DNA of 37,962 nucleotides from Pseudomonadota bacterium (lineage in GTDB: Bacteria; Pseudomonadota; Alphaproteobacteria; Acetobacterales; Acetobacteraceae), in assembly GCA_021780035.1 (NCBI GenBank), contig JAJXZO010000109.1, positions 1 to 37,962 of the forward strand, written 5' to 3'. Below, piece by piece: positions 7,990-18,823 of this stretch (position 1 is its first letter; every line of letters starts with the position of its first letter). The notes beneath the pieces were generated by a model. That model was not told the origin of the DNA and did not search any database. It was given only the letters and a program-made list of their open reading frames with translations. The translations under genes were made by a program, and so were the position numbers.

Positions 7990-8723
7990 CCGAGGAAAAC
8001 CCCAAGGGCGAGCGCATCGCCAAGTTCCTTGCCCGCGCGGGCGTGGCCAGCCGCCGCGACATCGAACGCATGATCGCCGCCGGGCGCGTGGTGATGAACA
8101 ACGAACCCGTCACCCACCCCGCCACCTTCGTCGCCGCGGGCGATCTCGTAGTGGTGGACGGCAGGCCGGTGAACGCCGTCGAGCGCACGCGGCTCTGGCG
8201 CTACCACAAGCCCGAGGGGCTGATGACCACGCATCACGACCCCGAAGGCCGGCCCACGGTGTTCGAACGCCTGCCGCCGCACATGCCGCGCGTGATCTCC
8301 GTCGGCCGGCTCGACCTCAACAGCGAGGGACTGCTGCTGCTTACCAACGACGGCGCCCTGGCGCGCCGCCTGGAATTGCCCTCCACCGGCTGGATACGCC
8401 GCTACCGGGTGCGCGCCTTCGGCGTGGTCGATCCGGAGAAGCTCGCCGCGCTTTCCCGCGGCATCACGCTCGATGGCGTGCGCTACGGCCCGGTGGAGGC
8501 CGGGCTCGACAGCCGCAAGGGCAACAACTGCTGGCTCACCGTGGGGCTGCGCGAGGGGCGCAACCGCGAAGTGCGCAAGCTGCTCGCACACCTCGGCCTC
8601 AATGTCTCGCGGCTGATCCGCGTCAGCTACGGGCCGTTCCAGCTCGGCAATCTCGCCCGCAGAGAGGTGGCCGAGGTGCCCGCCAAGGTGCTGCGCGAGC
8701 AGCTGCCGCCGGCCGAGGGCTGA
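7986..8723 (+). CDS. rluB: rRNA pseudouridine synthase, RsuA/RluB family
   Basis: A 245-residue pseudouridine synthase, probably RluB-type and acting on 23S rRNA helix 80. An S4 RNA-binding domain occupies residues 8-65 (RIAKFLARAGVASRRDIERM), followed by the catalytic domain. The catalytic aspartate is Asp110 in GRLDLNSEGLLLLTNDG, and REGRNREVRKLLAHLGL is the conserved RNA-contacting motif near the C-terminus. The gene starts inside the stop of the upstream hydrolase (ATGA) and ends 3 bases before rsmD, so the ribosome-modification pair is tightly linked, as in other alphaproteobacteria. RluE or RsuA subfamily membership cannot be excluded from sequence alone. Confidence 0.93.
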   Translation: MTEENPKGERIAKFLARAGVASRRDIERMIAAGRVVMNNEPVTHPATFVAAGDLVVVDGRPVNAVERTRLWRYHKPEGLMTTHHDPEGRPTVFERLPPHMPRVISVGRLDLNSEGLLLLTNDGALARRLELPSTGWIRRYRVRAFGVVDPEKLAALSRGITLDGVRYGPVEAGLDSRKGNNCWLTVGLREGRNREVRKLLAHLGLNVSRLIRVSYGPFQLGNLARREVAEVPAKVLREQLPPAEG

Positions 8724-8726
8724 AGC

Positions 8727-9281
8727 GTGCGCATCGTCGGCGGGCGCTGGCGCGGGCGGCGGCTTCTGGCGCCGCCGGGTACCGCCACCCGCCCCACGGC
8801 GGAACGCCTGCGCCAGACGTTGTTCGACATGCTGCTGCACGCGAAATGGAGCGGCGGCGACGCGGTCCAGGGCGCCCGCGTGCTCGACGCCTTCGCCGGC
8901 ACCGGCGCACTCGGCCTCGAAGCGCTTTCCCGCGGCGCCGCCGCCGCACGCTTCTTCGAATGCGATCAGGCGGCGCTGGCCGCGCTTCGCGCCAACATCG
9001 CCCATTGCAACGCCGAAGACGTCGCCCTGGTCGCCGGCGGCGATGCCACCCGCCCGCCGCGCGGCGAGCCCTGCTCGCTCGTGTTCCTCGACCCGCCCTA
9101 CCGCCAGAGCCTGGCCGAGGCGGCGCTGGCGGCGCTGCGGCGCGCCGGCTGGGTCGCCCCGGGCGCGCTGGTGGTCTGCGAATCCGCCCGCGACGAGACG
9201 CCGGAGTTCCCCGGCGCCACCCTGCTCGCCGAGCGGCACACCGCCGCCGCGCTGCTGTCGGTGTGGCGCCTGCCCGGCTGA
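8727..9281 (+). CDS. rsmD: 16S rRNA (guanine(966)-N2)-methyltransferase RsmD
   Basis: RsmD methylates G966 of 16S rRNA using S-adenosylmethionine. The 184-residue protein starts RIVGGRWRGR, then RPTAERLRQTLFDML as in the family. It has the SAM-binding motif DAFAGTGALGLEALSRGA and the catalytic FLDPPY (a DPPY-type motif). The start is GTG 8727, three bases after the rluB stop. The gene converges on the outer-membrane efflux gene with only 7 bases between the stops, where a perfect hairpin is placed. All family landmarks are present. Confidence 0.94.
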   Translation: MRIVGGRWRGRRLLAPPGTATRPTAERLRQTLFDMLLHAKWSGGDAVQGARVLDAFAGTGALGLEALSRGAAAARFFECDQAALAALRANIAHCNAEDVALVAGGDATRPPRGEPCSLVFLDPPYRQSLAEAALAALRRAGWVAPGALVVCESARDETPEFPGATLLAERHTAAALLSVWRLPG

Positions 9282-9300
9282 GCGGGCCTCAGCGGCCCGC
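9282..9300. terminator. perfect hairpin between rsmD and nodT stops
   Basis: GCGGGCC (9282-9288) pairs perfectly with GGCCCGC (9294-9300) around a TCAGC loop, starting right after the rsmD stop and running into the last codons of the opposing gene. No T-run is present. A bidirectional terminator role is inferred from its location. Confidence 0.45.
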
Positions 9301-10713
9301 CTCCACCGCCGCCTTGTCCGGCAGGTCCGCGGCGCTCCAGCCGCCGCCGAGCGCCGAGACCAGCGCCACGCTCGCCACCATCCGGCTCTGCTGCACGGAA
9401 AGCGCCGACTGCCGGTCCGACTGCAACTGCAACTCGGCGGTGATGACGCTGGTGTACGGCACGGTGCCGGCGCGGTAGGCGTTCGTCGCCACGGCGAGCG
9501 CATCCTCGGCGGCGCGCACGGCCACCGCCTCGGCGGCGGCCTGCTGCCCGAGGATGCGCAGGTTGGAAAGCGCATCCTCCACCTGCTGGAAGGCGGAAAG
9601 CACGCTCTGACGGTAGTTCGCCACCGTCTGCTCGTAGCTCGCCCGTGCCGCCGCCACCGCCGCGCGGCGGGCGCCGCCGGCGAACACCGTCTCGCTGCCG
9701 CTGGCGGCAAGCTGCCACACCGCATTGCCGAGAGTGAACAACTGCCCGAGCGGGTCACCGGCGAAGCCGCCCGTGGCGGAAAGAGAAAGGCTCGGGTAGA
9801 AGGCGGCCGTCTGCACGCCGATATTCGCGTTGGCCGCCGCCATCGCCCGCTCGGCGGCCGCCACGTCGGGCCGGCGCTGCAGCAGCGCCGAAGGCAGCCC
9901 GGGCGGCACCACCGGAACAACCGGGGAAAGTGAAGCTGGCGGAACGGTCAGTGCGGCCGGCGGCTGGCCGGTCAGCACGGCGATGGCGTGTTCGTACTGC
10001 TGGCGGCCCGCCCCCACGCCGGCGCGCTGTGCCTCGGCCGCGCGCAGCAGCGCCTCGGCATTGGCCACGTCGGCGCGGGAGACGATGCCGGCGCGGTACT
10101 GGTTCTGCGCGATCGCGAGCGAGCGGCGGTAATCGGCCACGGTCGTTCGCAGCAGATCCGCCAGCGCGTCGGCGCCGCGCATCTCGAAATAGTCGGTGGC
10201 CAACGCCACTTGCGCCGAAAGCGTGGCGTTCGCCAGATCGGCCGCGCTAACCTGCGCATTCGCCACCTGCCCTTCCACCTGCCGCCGGATCTTGCCCCAG
10301 AGATCTGGTTCCCAGCTCGCGCTGCCGTTGCCCCCGTATTGCGTGCGCGTGACGCTGCGCCGGCTGAGCGTGGAACTGGCGAGGCTCCGTGTGTCGCTTG
10401 CGCCAAGGCCCAGCGTGGGGAAGAAGCCGGCGCGCGCCCCGGCCACCAGCGCCAGGGCGTTGTGATATTGCGCCGTGTAGGCGGCGACGTTCTGGTTGGA
10501 CACCGCCACCCGTTGCTCCAGGGCATCGAGTTCGGGATCGCGGTAGATGCTCCACCACACGCCCTTCGCCAGCGAGTCCTGAGGCGCGGCGGGCTGCCAC
10601 CCCTGCAACTCCTTGAACGCCGCCGCGGTGGGCGCCGCCGGACGCCGATAGTCCGGCCCCACGGTGCAGCCACCCAGAAGCAGGAGCGCTGCGAGAACGA
10701 TGCGGGCTTTCAT
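9289..10713 (-). CDS. RND efflux outer membrane lipoprotein, NodT/OprM family
   Basis: The outer-membrane channel (TolC-like) of the adjacent MdtABC-type pump, 474 residues. The N-terminus is a lipoprotein signal with lipobox LLLGGC (Cys16) followed by TVGPDYRRP, the NodT-family hallmark. Two OEP repeats follow, with alternating alpha-helical barrel segments and motifs such as SWEPDLWGKIRRQVEGQ in the first and YPSLSLSATGGFAGD in the second. ATG 10713 overlaps the stop of the inner-membrane pump gene (ATGA), making it the last gene of a four-gene operon read leftwards. It is expected to span outer membrane and periplasm as a trimer. Confidence 0.93.
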   Translation of the reverse strand: MKARIVLAALLLLGGCTVGPDYRRPAAPTAAAFKELQGWQPAAPQDSLAKGVWWSIYRDPELDALEQRVAVSNQNVAAYTAQYHNALALVAGARAGFFPTLGLGASDTRSLASSTLSRRSVTRTQYGGNGSASWEPDLWGKIRRQVEGQVANAQVSAADLANATLSAQVALATDYFEMRGADALADLLRTTVADYRRSLAIAQNQYRAGIVSRADVANAEALLRAAEAQRAGVGAGRQQYEHAIAVLTGQPPAALTVPPASLSPVVPVVPPGLPSALLQRRPDVAAAERAMAAANANIGVQTAAFYPSLSLSATGGFAGDPLGQLFTLGNAVWQLAASGSETVFAGGARRAAVAAARASYEQTVANYRQSVLSAFQQVEDALSNLRILGQQAAAEAVAVRAAEDALAVATNAYRAGTVPYTSVITAELQLQSDRQSALSVQQSRMVASVALVSALGGGWSAADLPDKAAVEAGR

Positions 10714-13700
10714 CTGCCGCTCTCCCGGTCGATGGCGAACCGCGGGAACAGCCGCCGCCAGCCGCGATGGGCGCCGAGCCGGAAGCGGTCGAGATAGAGG
10801 TAGAGCACCGGCGTGGTGTAGAGCGTCAGCACCTGGCTCACCGCCAGCCCGCCGATGATGGCAATGCCGAGCGGCCGGCGCAGTTCTCCGAGTTCGCCGA
10901 AGTTCACCACCAGCGGCACCGCGCCCAGCATCGCCGCTCCGGTGGTCATCAGGATCGGCCGGAAACGCAGCCGGCAGGCGGCGAAAATCGCATCCCTTGG
11001 CGAAAGCCCGCGGCTCCGCTCCGCGTCGAGCGCGAAGTCAATCATCATGATGGCGTTCTTCTTGACGATGCCGATCAGCAGGAACACGCCGATCATGGAG
11101 ATGATGGAGAACTCGGTGCCGGAAAGCAGCATCGCCAGCACCGCGCCCACGCCGGCGGAAGGCAGGGTGGAGAGGATGGTGATCGGGTGCACGTAACTTT
11201 CGTAGAGCACGCCTAGCACGATATAGACGGCGACCAGCGCCGCGAGAATCAGGTAGGGTTCGCTCGACAGCGATTCGACGAACGTCCGCGCGGTGCCCTG
11301 GAAACTGCCGCGGATGGAGGCCGGCATGCCGATGTCGCGGCTGGCCTGGGCGATGGCGGCGGTGGCGTCGCTCAGCGACTTGCCGGGAGCGAGATTGAAG
11401 GAAATCGTGCTGGCGACGAACAGCCCCTGGTGGTTCACCGCCAGCGGCGTGTTCCCCGGCTGCCATTTCGCGAGCGCGGCGAGAGGCACCATCGTCTCCT
11501 TGCTGGTGCTGACCGCCGACCCCGCCGAGGCGCTGCCTTTGCCGGTGTTGGCCAGGGCGTTGGTCGCGGCGTTGCGCGCCGAACTCAGCGCCCTGGAACT
11601 GGCGAGGGCGGCGCCGGACGTGGAAGTTCCGGTAACCGTTCCCACCACCGCGTTGGTTTTCTCCGTGCCGCTCGCCGCCCCGCCGGCGGTGCTGACGTAA
11701 ATCTCCTTCAGCGTCTCGGGGGATTGCCAGTACTGCGGCGCCACTTCCATCACCACGTGGTACTGGTTCTGCGCGCGGTAGATGGTGGAAACCTGCCGCT
11801 GGCCGAAGGCATCGTAGAGCGTGTTGTCGATCTGGCCCATGTTCACGCCGAGCCGGCTTGCCGCCGCGCGGTCGATCGTGAGATCGGTTTCCAGACCGTG
11901 CTGCTCCTGGTCGGAGTTGACGTCGCGCAGCACCGGGCTTCGCGCCATCGCCGCCTCGAGCTTCGGCGCCCACTCGTAGAGCAGCTTGGCGCTGTCCGAT
12001 TGCAGCGTGTACTGCCAGGCGGCGTTGCTCGGCCGGCCGCCGGCGCGGATGGCCTGGATCGGCACCAGGAACAGCCGCCCGCCCGGCACCGCCGAAAGCG
12101 CGCGCCTGAGCCGCGACATCACCGTGTCGATGCCCGCCCGCTCGCCCAGCGGCTTCAGCGCCACGAACACCGTGCCGCTGTTCCCCTGCCCGCCCGGCCC
12201 GCCGCCCTGGCCGGTGAAGCCCACCACCTCCTGCACGGCCGGGTCGCGCTGCACGATCGCCATCATCTCGGCGAGCTTCCCGCTCATCGCCTGGAAGGAG
12301 ATGTTCTGGTCCGCCTGCAGGCCGCCGATCAGCCGGCCCATGTCCATCTGCGGAATGAATCCCTTCGGCACCACGATGTAGAGCGCGACGTTGAGACCGA
12401 CGGTGGCCAGCAGCACCAGCATCACCAGTCGGCCGTGGTGCAGTGCCCAGGTGAGGCTTCGTTCGTAGAAGCCGAGAGTGAAGCGGAACAGCCGCCCGCG
12501 CTTCCTCCTCTCCTCCGCCTGCCGCGTCTTCAGCAGCAGCGCGCACATCATCGGCGTGGTGGTGAGCGAGACGACGAGCGACACCAGGATCGCCACCGAC
12601 AGCGTCACCGCGAACTCGCGGAACAATCGCCCGACGATGCCGCCCATCAACAAAATCGGCAGAAACACCGCGATCAGCGAGAGGCTGATGGTGGTGACGG
12701 TGAATCCCACTTCGCGTGCGCCGAGCAGCGCCGCCTGCAGCCGCCCCATCCCCGCCTCCAGGTGGCGGGAGATGTTCTCCAGCACGACGATGGCGTCGTC
12801 CACCACGAAGCCGGTGGAGATGGTCAGGGCCATCAGCGACAGCGTGTCGAGGCTGTAGCCGAGCATGTACATGACGGCGAAGGTGCCGATGATGGAGACC
12901 GGCACCACCACCGCCGGAATTGCCGTTGCCCGGAAACTGCGCAGGAACAGGAACACCACCAGTGTCACCAGCACCACCGCCGCGAACAGCGTCGCCTCGG
13001 TATCGAACAGCCCCGAGCGGATGGCGGTCGAACTGTCGTTGGCGATCACCAGGTTCACGTCGCGCGGCATGGCCGCCATCAGCTGCGGCAGCGCCGCTTT
13101 CACCGAATCGATCACCGAGATGATGTTCGCGCCGGGCTGGCGGAACACGATCAGCAGCACCGCGGGCTTGCCGTTGGCGAAACCGGCGTTGCGCAGGTTC
13201 TCCACGGAATCGTTCACCTGCGCCACGTCGGAAAGGCGCACCGCCGCGCCGTTGCGCCACGCCACCACCAGGTCGCGGTAGGCGGACGCCTGCGACGACT
13301 GGTCGTTGGTGTAGAGCTGGTAGTGCTGGCCTCCGTCCTCGATCGCGCCTTTCGGGCTGTTGGCGTTCGCGGCGGCCAGCGCGGCACGCACGTCCTCGAG
13401 CCCGATGCCGTAGTGGAACAGCGCATGCGGATCGAGTTCGACGCGCACCGCCGGCAGGGCGGCGCCGCCGATCAGCACCTGCCCGACACCGTCGATCTGC
13501 GCCAGCCGCTGCGCCAGGATGGTGGAGGCCGCGTCGTAGACCTGCCCGCGCGTCAGCGTATTGGAGGTCAGCGCCAGGATCAGGATCGGCGCATCCGCGG
13601 GGTTCATCTTGCGATACGTCGGATTGCTGCGGAGTGCCGCCGGCAGGTCGGCGTGGGCGGCGTTGATGGCCGCCTGCACGTCGCGCGCCGCGCCGTTGAT

Positions 13701-14000
13701 GTCGCGGCTCAGCCCGAACTGCAGCACGATGCGCGTCTGCCCGACCGTGCTGGTCGAGGTCATCTCGGTGACGTCGGCGATCTGCCCGAGATGCTTTTCC
13801 AGCGGGCCGGCCACCGTCGCCGCCACCGTCTGCGGGCTGGCGCCGGGAAGCTGCGCCGTCACCGCGATGGTGGGGAAGTCCACCTGCGGCAAGGGCGCGA
13901 CGGGCAGCTTGAAGAAGGCGAACAGCCCGGCGAGGGCGATGCCGATGGTCAGCAGCGTGGTGGCGACGGGCCTCGCAATGAAGGGGGCGGAGAAGTTCAT
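10710..14000 (-). CDS. mdtC: RND multidrug efflux permease, MdtC-like
   Basis: The second inner-membrane RND subunit of 1096 residues (E. coli MdtC has 1025). It has the 12-helix RND layout with two large periplasmic loops. The proton-relay acidic pair is in [21 protein letters not shown] (TM4) and the lysine in [17 protein letters not shown] (TM10). The extra length comes mainly from a low-complexity stretch rich in Ala, Ser, Thr and Gly (about residues 768-832, bases 11500-11695) in the second periplasmic loop, discussed in the findings. The start is ATG 14000, overlapping the stop of the first permease; its own stop overlaps nodT. MdtB and MdtC of E. coli form a B2C heterotrimer exporting bile salts and novobiocin; the substrates here are unknown. 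Confidence 0.93.
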   Translation of the reverse strand: MNFSAPFIARPVATTLLTIGIALAGLFAFFKLPVAPLPQVDFPTIAVTAQLPGASPQTVAATVAGPLEKHLGQIADVTEMTSTSTVGQTRIVLQFGLSRDINGAARDVQAAINAAHADLPAALRSNPTYRKMNPADAPILILALTSNTLTRGQVYDAASTILAQRLAQIDGVGQVLIGGAALPAVRVELDPHALFHYGIGLEDVRAALAAANANSPKGAIEDGGQHYQLYTNDQSSQASAYRDLVVAWRNGAAVRLSDVAQVNDSVENLRNAGFANGKPAVLLIVFRQPGANIISVIDSVKAALPQLMAAMPRDVNLVIANDSSTAIRSGLFDTEATLFAAVVLVTLVVFLFLRSFRATAIPAVVVPVSIIGTFAVMYMLGYSLDTLSLMALTISTGFVVDDAIVVLENISRHLEAGMGRLQAALLGAREVGFTVTTISLSLIAVFLPILLMGGIVGRLFREFAVTLSVAILVSLVVSLTTTPMMCALLLKTRQAEERRKRGRLFRFTLGFYERSLTWALHHGRLVMLVLLATVGLNVALYIVVPKGFIPQMDMGRLIGGLQADQNISFQAMSGKLAEMMAIVQRDPAVQEVVGFTGQGGGPGGQGNSGTVFVALKPLGERAGIDTVMSRLRRALSAVPGGRLFLVPIQAIRAGGRPSNAAWQYTLQSDSAKLLYEWAPKLEAAMARSPVLRDVNSDQEQHGLETDLTIDRAAASRLGVNMGQIDNTLYDAFGQRQVSTIYRAQNQYHVVMEVAPQYWQSPETLKEIYVSTAGGAASGTEKTNAVVGTVTGTSTSGAALASSRALSSARNAATNALANTGKGSASAGSAVSTSKETMVPLAALAKWQPGNTPLAVNHQGLFVASTISFNLAPGKSLSDATAAIAQASRDIGMPASIRGSFQGTARTFVESLSSEPYLILAALVAVYIVLGVLYESYVHPITILSTLPSAGVGAVLAMLLSGTEFSIISMIGVFLLIGIVKKNAIMMIDFALDAERSRGLSPRDAIFAACRLRFRPILMTTGAAMLGAVPLVVNFGELGELRRPLGIAIIGGLAVSQVLTLYTTPVLYLYLDRFRLGAHRGWRRLFPRFAIDRESGR

Positions 14001-17000
14001 GGCTCCGCCTTGCCGGAGGCGAGCCCGCGTCCCGCCAGCTTCCAGGCGAGGCGGTCGAACATCAGGTAGATCACCGGCGTGGTGAACAGGGTCAGCGCCT
14101 GGCTCACCAGAAGCCCGCCGACGATCGCCATGCCGAGCGGCCGGCGCAACTCGGAGCCTGTGCCGGTGCCCAGCATCAGCGGCAGGGCGCTGAGCAGCGC
14201 CGCCATGGTGGTCATCAGAATCGGCCTGAAGCGCAGCAGGCACGCCTCGCGGATGGCCTCGACCGGCGAGCGGCCTTCGCGGCGTTCGGCATCGAGCGCG
14301 AAGTCGATCATCATGATGGCGTTCTTCTTGACGATGCCGATGAGAAGAATGATGCCGATGATGGAGATGACGTCGATCTCGTAGCCGCCGAGCAGCAGCG
14401 CCACCAGCGCGCCCACGCCGGCCGAAGGCAGCGTGGAGAGAATCGTCACCGGGTGGACGAAGCTCTCGTAGAGCACCCCGAGCACGATATAGACGGTGAC
14501 GATCGCCGCCAGCACCAGGAACAGCTCGTTGGTGAGGGACGTCTGCAGCGCCGCCGCCGCCCCCTGGTAGGCGGTGACGAAACTCTGCGGCAGGCCGATC
14601 GCCTTCTCCGCCTGCCCCACCGCCGCCACCGCCGCGCCGAGCGAAGACCCGGATGCGACGTCGAACGAGATGGTGGCCGCCGGCATCTGCCCAAGGTGGC
14701 TGATCTGCAAAGGCACTGCCTTCTGTTCCGCATGCACGATGGCCGAAAGCGGCACCTGCCCGGAGGCGGACAGCGAGGAAGGCAGCCACACGCTGCCCAG
14801 CGAGGCGAGCGAAGCCTGCACCGCCGGCGCCGCCTGCAGGACCACCCGGTACTGGTTCGACTGCGAATAGATGGTGGATATGATCCGGCTTCCGAACAGG
14901 TCGTAGAGCGCGTTGTCCACGGTGGCGGCGGTGATGCCGAAGCGCGCCGCCGCCGAGCGGTCGATCACCAGGTCCAGGCCGAGGCCGGAATCGAGCAGGT
15001 CGCTCTCCACCGTGGAGAACGGCGCCATTTCGCGCATCTGCGCGAGCAGCTTCGGAACCCAGGTGTTCAGCAGCGCGATGTTCGGGTTCTCCAGCACGAA
15101 CTGGTACTGCGTGCGGCTCACCGCGGTATCGACGGTGAGGTCCTGCACCGGCTGCAGGTAGAGCGAAATCCCGGGCACGTCCGCCACTTCCCGCTCGATG
15201 CGCTGGGCGATCGCGGCTGCGTCGTGCCGCCTCTGCGCCTTCGGCTTCAGGGTAACGAGGAAGCGGCCGGTGTTCAGCGTCATGTTGGTGCCGTCGACGC
15301 CGATGAAGGAACTCAGGTTCTCCACCGCCCGGTCCTTCAGGATCGCCTTCGCCAGCGCTTCCTGGTGCTCGGCCATCGCAGCATACGAGATGGTCTGCCG
15401 CGCCACGGAAACCCCCTGCAGCGCGCCGGTGTCCTGCACCGGGAAGAAGCCTTTCGGCACCGCGACGTAAAGCCCCACGGTAAGAACCAGGGTGAGCAGC
15501 GCCACCAGCAGCGTGATCCCCTGGTGGCGCAGCACCACGTCGAGCGCGCGCTCGTAGCCGCCGATCAGCCAGCGGAAGGCATGATCGAGGGCGAGATCGA
15601 CGCGGCCGCGCTCGGCGTCCTCGCGGTGGCGGACGAGCCGCGCGCACATCATCGGCACCACGGTGAGCGAAACGAGAGCGGATATGCCGATGGCCAGCGC
15701 CAGCGTGATGGCGAACTCGTGGAACAGTCGGCCGATGACGTCGCCCATGAACAACAGCGGGATCAGCACCGCGATCAGGGAGACGGTGAGCGAGATGATG
15801 GTGAAGCCGATCTGCTCGCTGCCTTTGAGCGCCGCCGCCAGCGGCGACTCCCCCGCCTCCACGTAGCGGGAGATGTTCTCGATCATGACGATGGCGTCGT
15901 CCACCACGAAGCCCGAGGCGATGGTCAGCGCCATCAGCGACAAGTTATCGAGCGAGAAGCCGAACAGATACATGATCGCCAGCGTGCCGACGAGCGACAG
16001 CGGTACGGAGAGGCTCGGAATCACGGTAGCCGGCAGATTGCGCAGGAACAGGAACATCACCATCACCACCAGGGCGACGGCGAGCACCAGTTCGAACTCG
16101 ACGTCGGACACGGAGGCGCGGATGGTGACGGTGCGGTCGGAGAGCACGCCCACCGAAATCGCGGCCGGCAGCGTCGCCTGCAACTCGGGCAACAGCGATT
16201 TGATGCGGTCCACCACGGCGATGACGTTGGCGCCGGGCTGGCGCTGGATGTTCAGGATCACCGCGGGCGTGGTGTTCGCCCACGCGCCGAGCCGGCTGTT
16301 CTCCGGCCCGCTCACCACCTTCGCCACGTCGGACAGGCGCACCGGCGCGCCGTTCCTCCAGGCGATGATGAGGTCCCTGTACTGCTCCGGGCTGGAGATC
16401 TGGTCGTTGGCGTTGACCGTGGAGGCGAGCCTCGGCCCGTCGAAACTTCCCTTCGGCATGTTGACGTTGGCGTTGCCGAGCGTGGTGCGCAGATCGTCGA
16501 TGGAAAGCCCGTGCGCGGCGAGCGCGCGGGGGTCCACCTCGATGCGCACCGCCGGCCGCTGCCCGCCGCTGATGCTGACCAGCCCCACGCCCGGCTGCTG
16601 CGAAATCTTCTGCGCCAGCCTCGTATCGCCGAGATCCTCGAGCGTGGTCAGCGGCAGCGTCTTCGAAGTGAGCGCGAGCGTGAGGATCGGCGCGTCGGCG
16701 GGGTTCACCTTGGCGTAGATGGGCGGCGCCGGCAGGTCGGAGGGCAGCAGATTGCTCGCCGCGTTGATCGCCGCCTGCACCTCCTGCTCGGCCACGTCGA
16801 GACTGACGCCCAGGCTGAACTGCAGCGTGATCACCGAGGCGCCGGCCGAACTGTTGGAAAACATCTGGTCCAGCCCCGGCATCTGCCCGAACTGCACCTC
16901 GAGTGGCGAAGTGATGGCCGAGGTCATCACCTCGGGGCTGGCGCCCGGATAGAAAGTCTGCACCTCGATGGTGGGGTAGGCGACGTCGGGCAGCGCCGAG

Positions 17001-17101
17001 ATCGGCAGGAAGCGGTAGGCGACGGCGCCGAGCAGCAGCACCGCGGCCATCAGCAGAGTGGTCGCCACCGGCCGCAGGATGAACGGGCGGGAGGGGTTCA
17101 C
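13997..17101 (-). CDS. mdtB: RND multidrug efflux permease, MdtB-like
   Basis: The first inner-membrane RND subunit, 1034 residues. It starts at GTG 17101, inside the stop of the membrane-fusion gene (GTGA). The N-terminal helix [19 protein letters not shown], then [23 protein letters not shown], is typical of MdtB. The TM4 proton-relay motif [21 protein letters not shown] (about residue 400) and the TM10 motif [21 protein letters not shown] are intact. Proton-motive force drives drug export from periplasm or inner leaflet through the fusion protein and NodT channel. Two consecutive non-identical RND permeases in one operon are diagnostic of the MdtABC/MuxABC type. Nothing is truncated. Confidence 0.93.
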   Translation of the reverse strand: MNPSRPFILRPVATTLLMAAVLLLGAVAYRFLPISALPDVAYPTIEVQTFYPGASPEVMTSAITSPLEVQFGQMPGLDQMFSNSSAGASVITLQFSLGVSLDVAEQEVQAAINAASNLLPSDLPAPPIYAKVNPADAPILTLALTSKTLPLTTLEDLGDTRLAQKISQQPGVGLVSISGGQRPAVRIEVDPRALAAHGLSIDDLRTTLGNANVNMPKGSFDGPRLASTVNANDQISSPEQYRDLIIAWRNGAPVRLSDVAKVVSGPENSRLGAWANTTPAVILNIQRQPGANVIAVVDRIKSLLPELQATLPAAISVGVLSDRTVTIRASVSDVEFELVLAVALVVMVMFLFLRNLPATVIPSLSVPLSLVGTLAIMYLFGFSLDNLSLMALTIASGFVVDDAIVMIENISRYVEAGESPLAAALKGSEQIGFTIISLTVSLIAVLIPLLFMGDVIGRLFHEFAITLALAIGISALVSLTVVPMMCARLVRHREDAERGRVDLALDHAFRWLIGGYERALDVVLRHQGITLLVALLTLVLTVGLYVAVPKGFFPVQDTGALQGVSVARQTISYAAMAEHQEALAKAILKDRAVENLSSFIGVDGTNMTLNTGRFLVTLKPKAQRRHDAAAIAQRIEREVADVPGISLYLQPVQDLTVDTAVSRTQYQFVLENPNIALLNTWVPKLLAQMREMAPFSTVESDLLDSGLGLDLVIDRSAAARFGITAATVDNALYDLFGSRIISTIYSQSNQYRVVLQAAPAVQASLASLGSVWLPSSLSASGQVPLSAIVHAEQKAVPLQISHLGQMPAATISFDVASGSSLGAAVAAVGQAEKAIGLPQSFVTAYQGAAAALQTSLTNELFLVLAAIVTVYIVLGVLYESFVHPVTILSTLPSAGVGALVALLLGGYEIDVISIIGIILLIGIVKKNAIMMIDFALDAERREGRSPVEAIREACLLRFRPILMTTMAALLSALPLMLGTGTGSELRRPLGMAIVGGLLVSQALTLFTTPVIYLMFDRLAWKLAGRGLASGKAEP

Positions 17102-18342
17102 GGCTGCGGCCGGCGCCCTTGCGGGTTCTGGCCTTGCGCGGCATTCGCCGCGGCGGCCGGCGCCCTACCCGCGGCGGGCGGTGGCACCGTCACCAGCGAT
17201 CCCTCGCGCAGGCGGTCGGTGCCGTCGGTCACCACCTCCTCGCCGGGAGCAAGGCCGGAGAGCACCGCCTGCCAGTCGCCGTCCACCGGGCCAAGCTTCA
17301 CCACGCGCACGGCAACCTTGTGGTCGGCGCCGATCACGTAAACGAACGTTCCGGGAGCGCCGCGCTGCACCGCCGCCAGCGCCACGCGCACCACGTCGGC
17401 GAGCGTATCCAGCAGCAGATGCACGTTGACGAACTGGTTCGGGTAGAGCCGCACTCCATTGTTCGGAAACACCGCGCGCAGCTTCAGCGTTCCCGTGGTG
17501 GTGTCGATCTGGTTGTCGAGGCTCGCCACCTGCCCCTGCGCCAGTTCCGTGGTGTCGGCCTGGTCGAACGCCTGCACCGACAGTTTCGCCCCGGCATGCA
17601 GCCTGGCCAGGAGCTGGGGCACCACCGCCTGCGGCACGGCGAACAGCGCGGAGATCGGCTGCATCTGGGTTATCACGGCGATGCCGCTCGTGTCGGAGAT
17701 CTGCACGTAGTTGCCGGGATCGACGAGGCGCAGCCCCACTGTGCCGTCGATCGGCGAGACGATGCGGCAATAGGAAAGGTTCAGCTTCGCGCTGTCCACC
17801 TGTGCCTGGTCGGCCTGCACCGACCCGGTGTCCTGTCCCACCAGGAAGCGTTGGTCCTGCACCTGCTGCTGCGAGATCGAATCCTGCCGCGCCAGGGTCT
17901 CGTAGCGCACGAGATCGGCCTTCGCCTGGCCGAGCAGGCTGGTATCGCGCTGAAGCTGCCCTTGCGCCTGCTCCAGCGCAACCTGATAGGGCCTCGGGTC
18001 GATCTGGGCGAGGAAGTCGCCCTTCTTCACCTTCTCGCCCTCGGTGAATCCGACCGTCATCAGCCTGCCGTTGATTTGCGTGCGCACGGTGACGGTGGCG
18101 AGCGGCGTCACCGTGCCAAGCTCGTCGAGCACCACGCGCACCGGGCCGCGTTCGGCCTTCGCGGCCCCCACCGGCTGCGGCGGCATCCCTCCCGCGGCGA
18201 AGGGCGCGCGCTGCGGCGTCACCACCGGGCGCGGCCACCAGTGCCAGGCGGCCGCGGCGGCCGCCACCACCAGCACCAACAGCACGAGGTTGCGAACGCC
18301 GTGACGCGGCGGCTCGCCGCCCGGCATCGGTGCGTCAGCCAC
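17098..18342 (-). CDS. mdtA: RND efflux periplasmic adaptor, MdtA-like (membrane fusion protein)
   Basis: The periplasmic adaptor joining the RND permeases to the outer-membrane channel, about 414 residues. One N-terminal membrane anchor (about residues 17-38, ending [12 protein letters not shown]) is followed by the first beta-barrel/lipoyl half ([34 protein letters not shown]), a coiled-coil hairpin ([20 protein letters not shown]), and the second lipoyl half ([19 protein letters not shown]). The C-terminal tail is rich in Pro, Ala and Gln. The chosen start is GTG 18342 after a G-rich stretch; ATG 18327, five codons later, is the alternative. It is the first gene of the efflux operon, so the promoter should lie in the 250 bases upstream. 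Confidence 0.92.
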   Translation of the reverse strand: MADAPMPGGEPPRHGVRNLVLLVLVVAAAAAAWHWWPRPVVTPQRAPFAAGGMPPQPVGAAKAERGPVRVVLDELGTVTPLATVTVRTQINGRLMTVGFTEGEKVKKGDFLAQIDPRPYQVALEQAQGQLQRDTSLLGQAKADLVRYETLARQDSISQQQVQDQRFLVGQDTGSVQADQAQVDSAKLNLSYCRIVSPIDGTVGLRLVDPGNYVQISDTSGIAVITQMQPISALFAVPQAVVPQLLARLHAGAKLSVQAFDQADTTELAQGQVASLDNQIDTTTGTLKLRAVFPNNGVRLYPNQFVNVHLLLDTLADVVRVALAAVQRGAPGTFVYVIGADHKVAVRVVKLGPVDGDWQAVLSGLAPGEEVVTDGTDRLREGSLVTVPPPAAGRAPAAAANAAQGQNPQGRRPQP

Positions 18343-18592
18343 GTTGGCGCCCCCCCTGCCGCGAGCAATGTGGCACCAGAGGGAAGACGCGCGGCAACGC
18401 ATGGGCATTCATCGGCGGAACCTCACCCGGGACAGCCCCGCCGTTGCAAACGCTATGCCGCATTCCTGCCGCGCGCTTCCGCCCGCGGCGGGAACCGGCG
18501 GGTAGGCGTCACTGTCCTGGATGGGGACGGTTGCGTCAAGAAATCGGACGTCGCCTTGCACCATGCCGCCGGCGACGCGCAGAATGCCGAGC
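18343..18592. other. 250-base divergent intergenic region (mdtA / tusA)
   Basis: This stretch separates the leftward efflux operon from the rightward tusA-HDAC pair and must hold both promoters. I see no convincing -35/-10 pair, no long dyad and no regulator gene beside the pump. The frame of tusA stays open back to an ATG at 18521, but that extension (Arg-, Pro- and Met-rich) does not look like family sequence. Confidence 0.5.
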
Positions 18593-18823
18593 ATGAGCGA
18601 GACCCTCCTCGACCTCAAGGACCTCACCTGCCCCCTGCCGGTGCTGCGTGCCAACAAGGCGCTGCGGTCGCTGCCGGAGGGCGCGCGGCTGCGCGTGCTC
18701 GCCACCGATCCTGCCGCCGTCGGCGATTTCCAGGCCTTCTGCCGGCAGACCGGCCACGATCTGATCGCCTGGAGCGAGGAGGCCGGCGTGTTCAGCCTGG
18801 TCATCCGCAAGCGCGGCGCATGA
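18593..18823 (+). CDS. tusA: TusA-family sulfurtransferase (sulfur-carrier protein)
   Basis: A small 76-residue TusA/SirA/YeeD-fold protein that relays persulfide sulfur, for example for tRNA 2-thiouridine or molybdenum-cofactor sulfuration. The signature is LTCPLPVLRANKAL with the persulfide-carrying Cys13, and the C-terminus SLVIRKRGA completes the two-layer fold. ATG 18593 gives the usual family length; ATG 18584 would add three residues. The stop overlaps the next ATG (ATGA), linking it to the HDAC-family gene. The usual partners (TusBCD/TusE) are not present, so the downstream acceptor cannot be named. A link to the molybdate operon 9 kb away would be speculative. Confidence 0.88.
   Translation: MSETLLDLKDLTCPLPVLRANKALRSLPEGARLRVLATDPAAVGDFQAFCRQTGHDLIAWSEEAGVFSLVIRKRGA

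Noticed and set aside
10710-15647. Open frame extending the MdtC-like protein far upstream to about 1645 codons
   Set aside because: The RND N-terminus ([16 protein letters not shown]) clearly begins at ATG 14000; the extra part is a shifted reading of mdtB.
14453-17341. Long open frame (about 960 codons) on the plus strand opposite the MdtB-like gene, and similar long frames opposite MdtC and murA/acyl-CoA ligase
   Set aside because: Composition is dominated by His, Arg, Gly and Asp with no recognisable domain; it is a mirror of a GC-rich gene on the other strand.
17119-18819. Upstream extension of the HDAC-family frame across mdtA and tusA
   Set aside because: The family N-terminus begins after ATG 18820; upstream residues are low-complexity His/Arg-rich antisense sequence.
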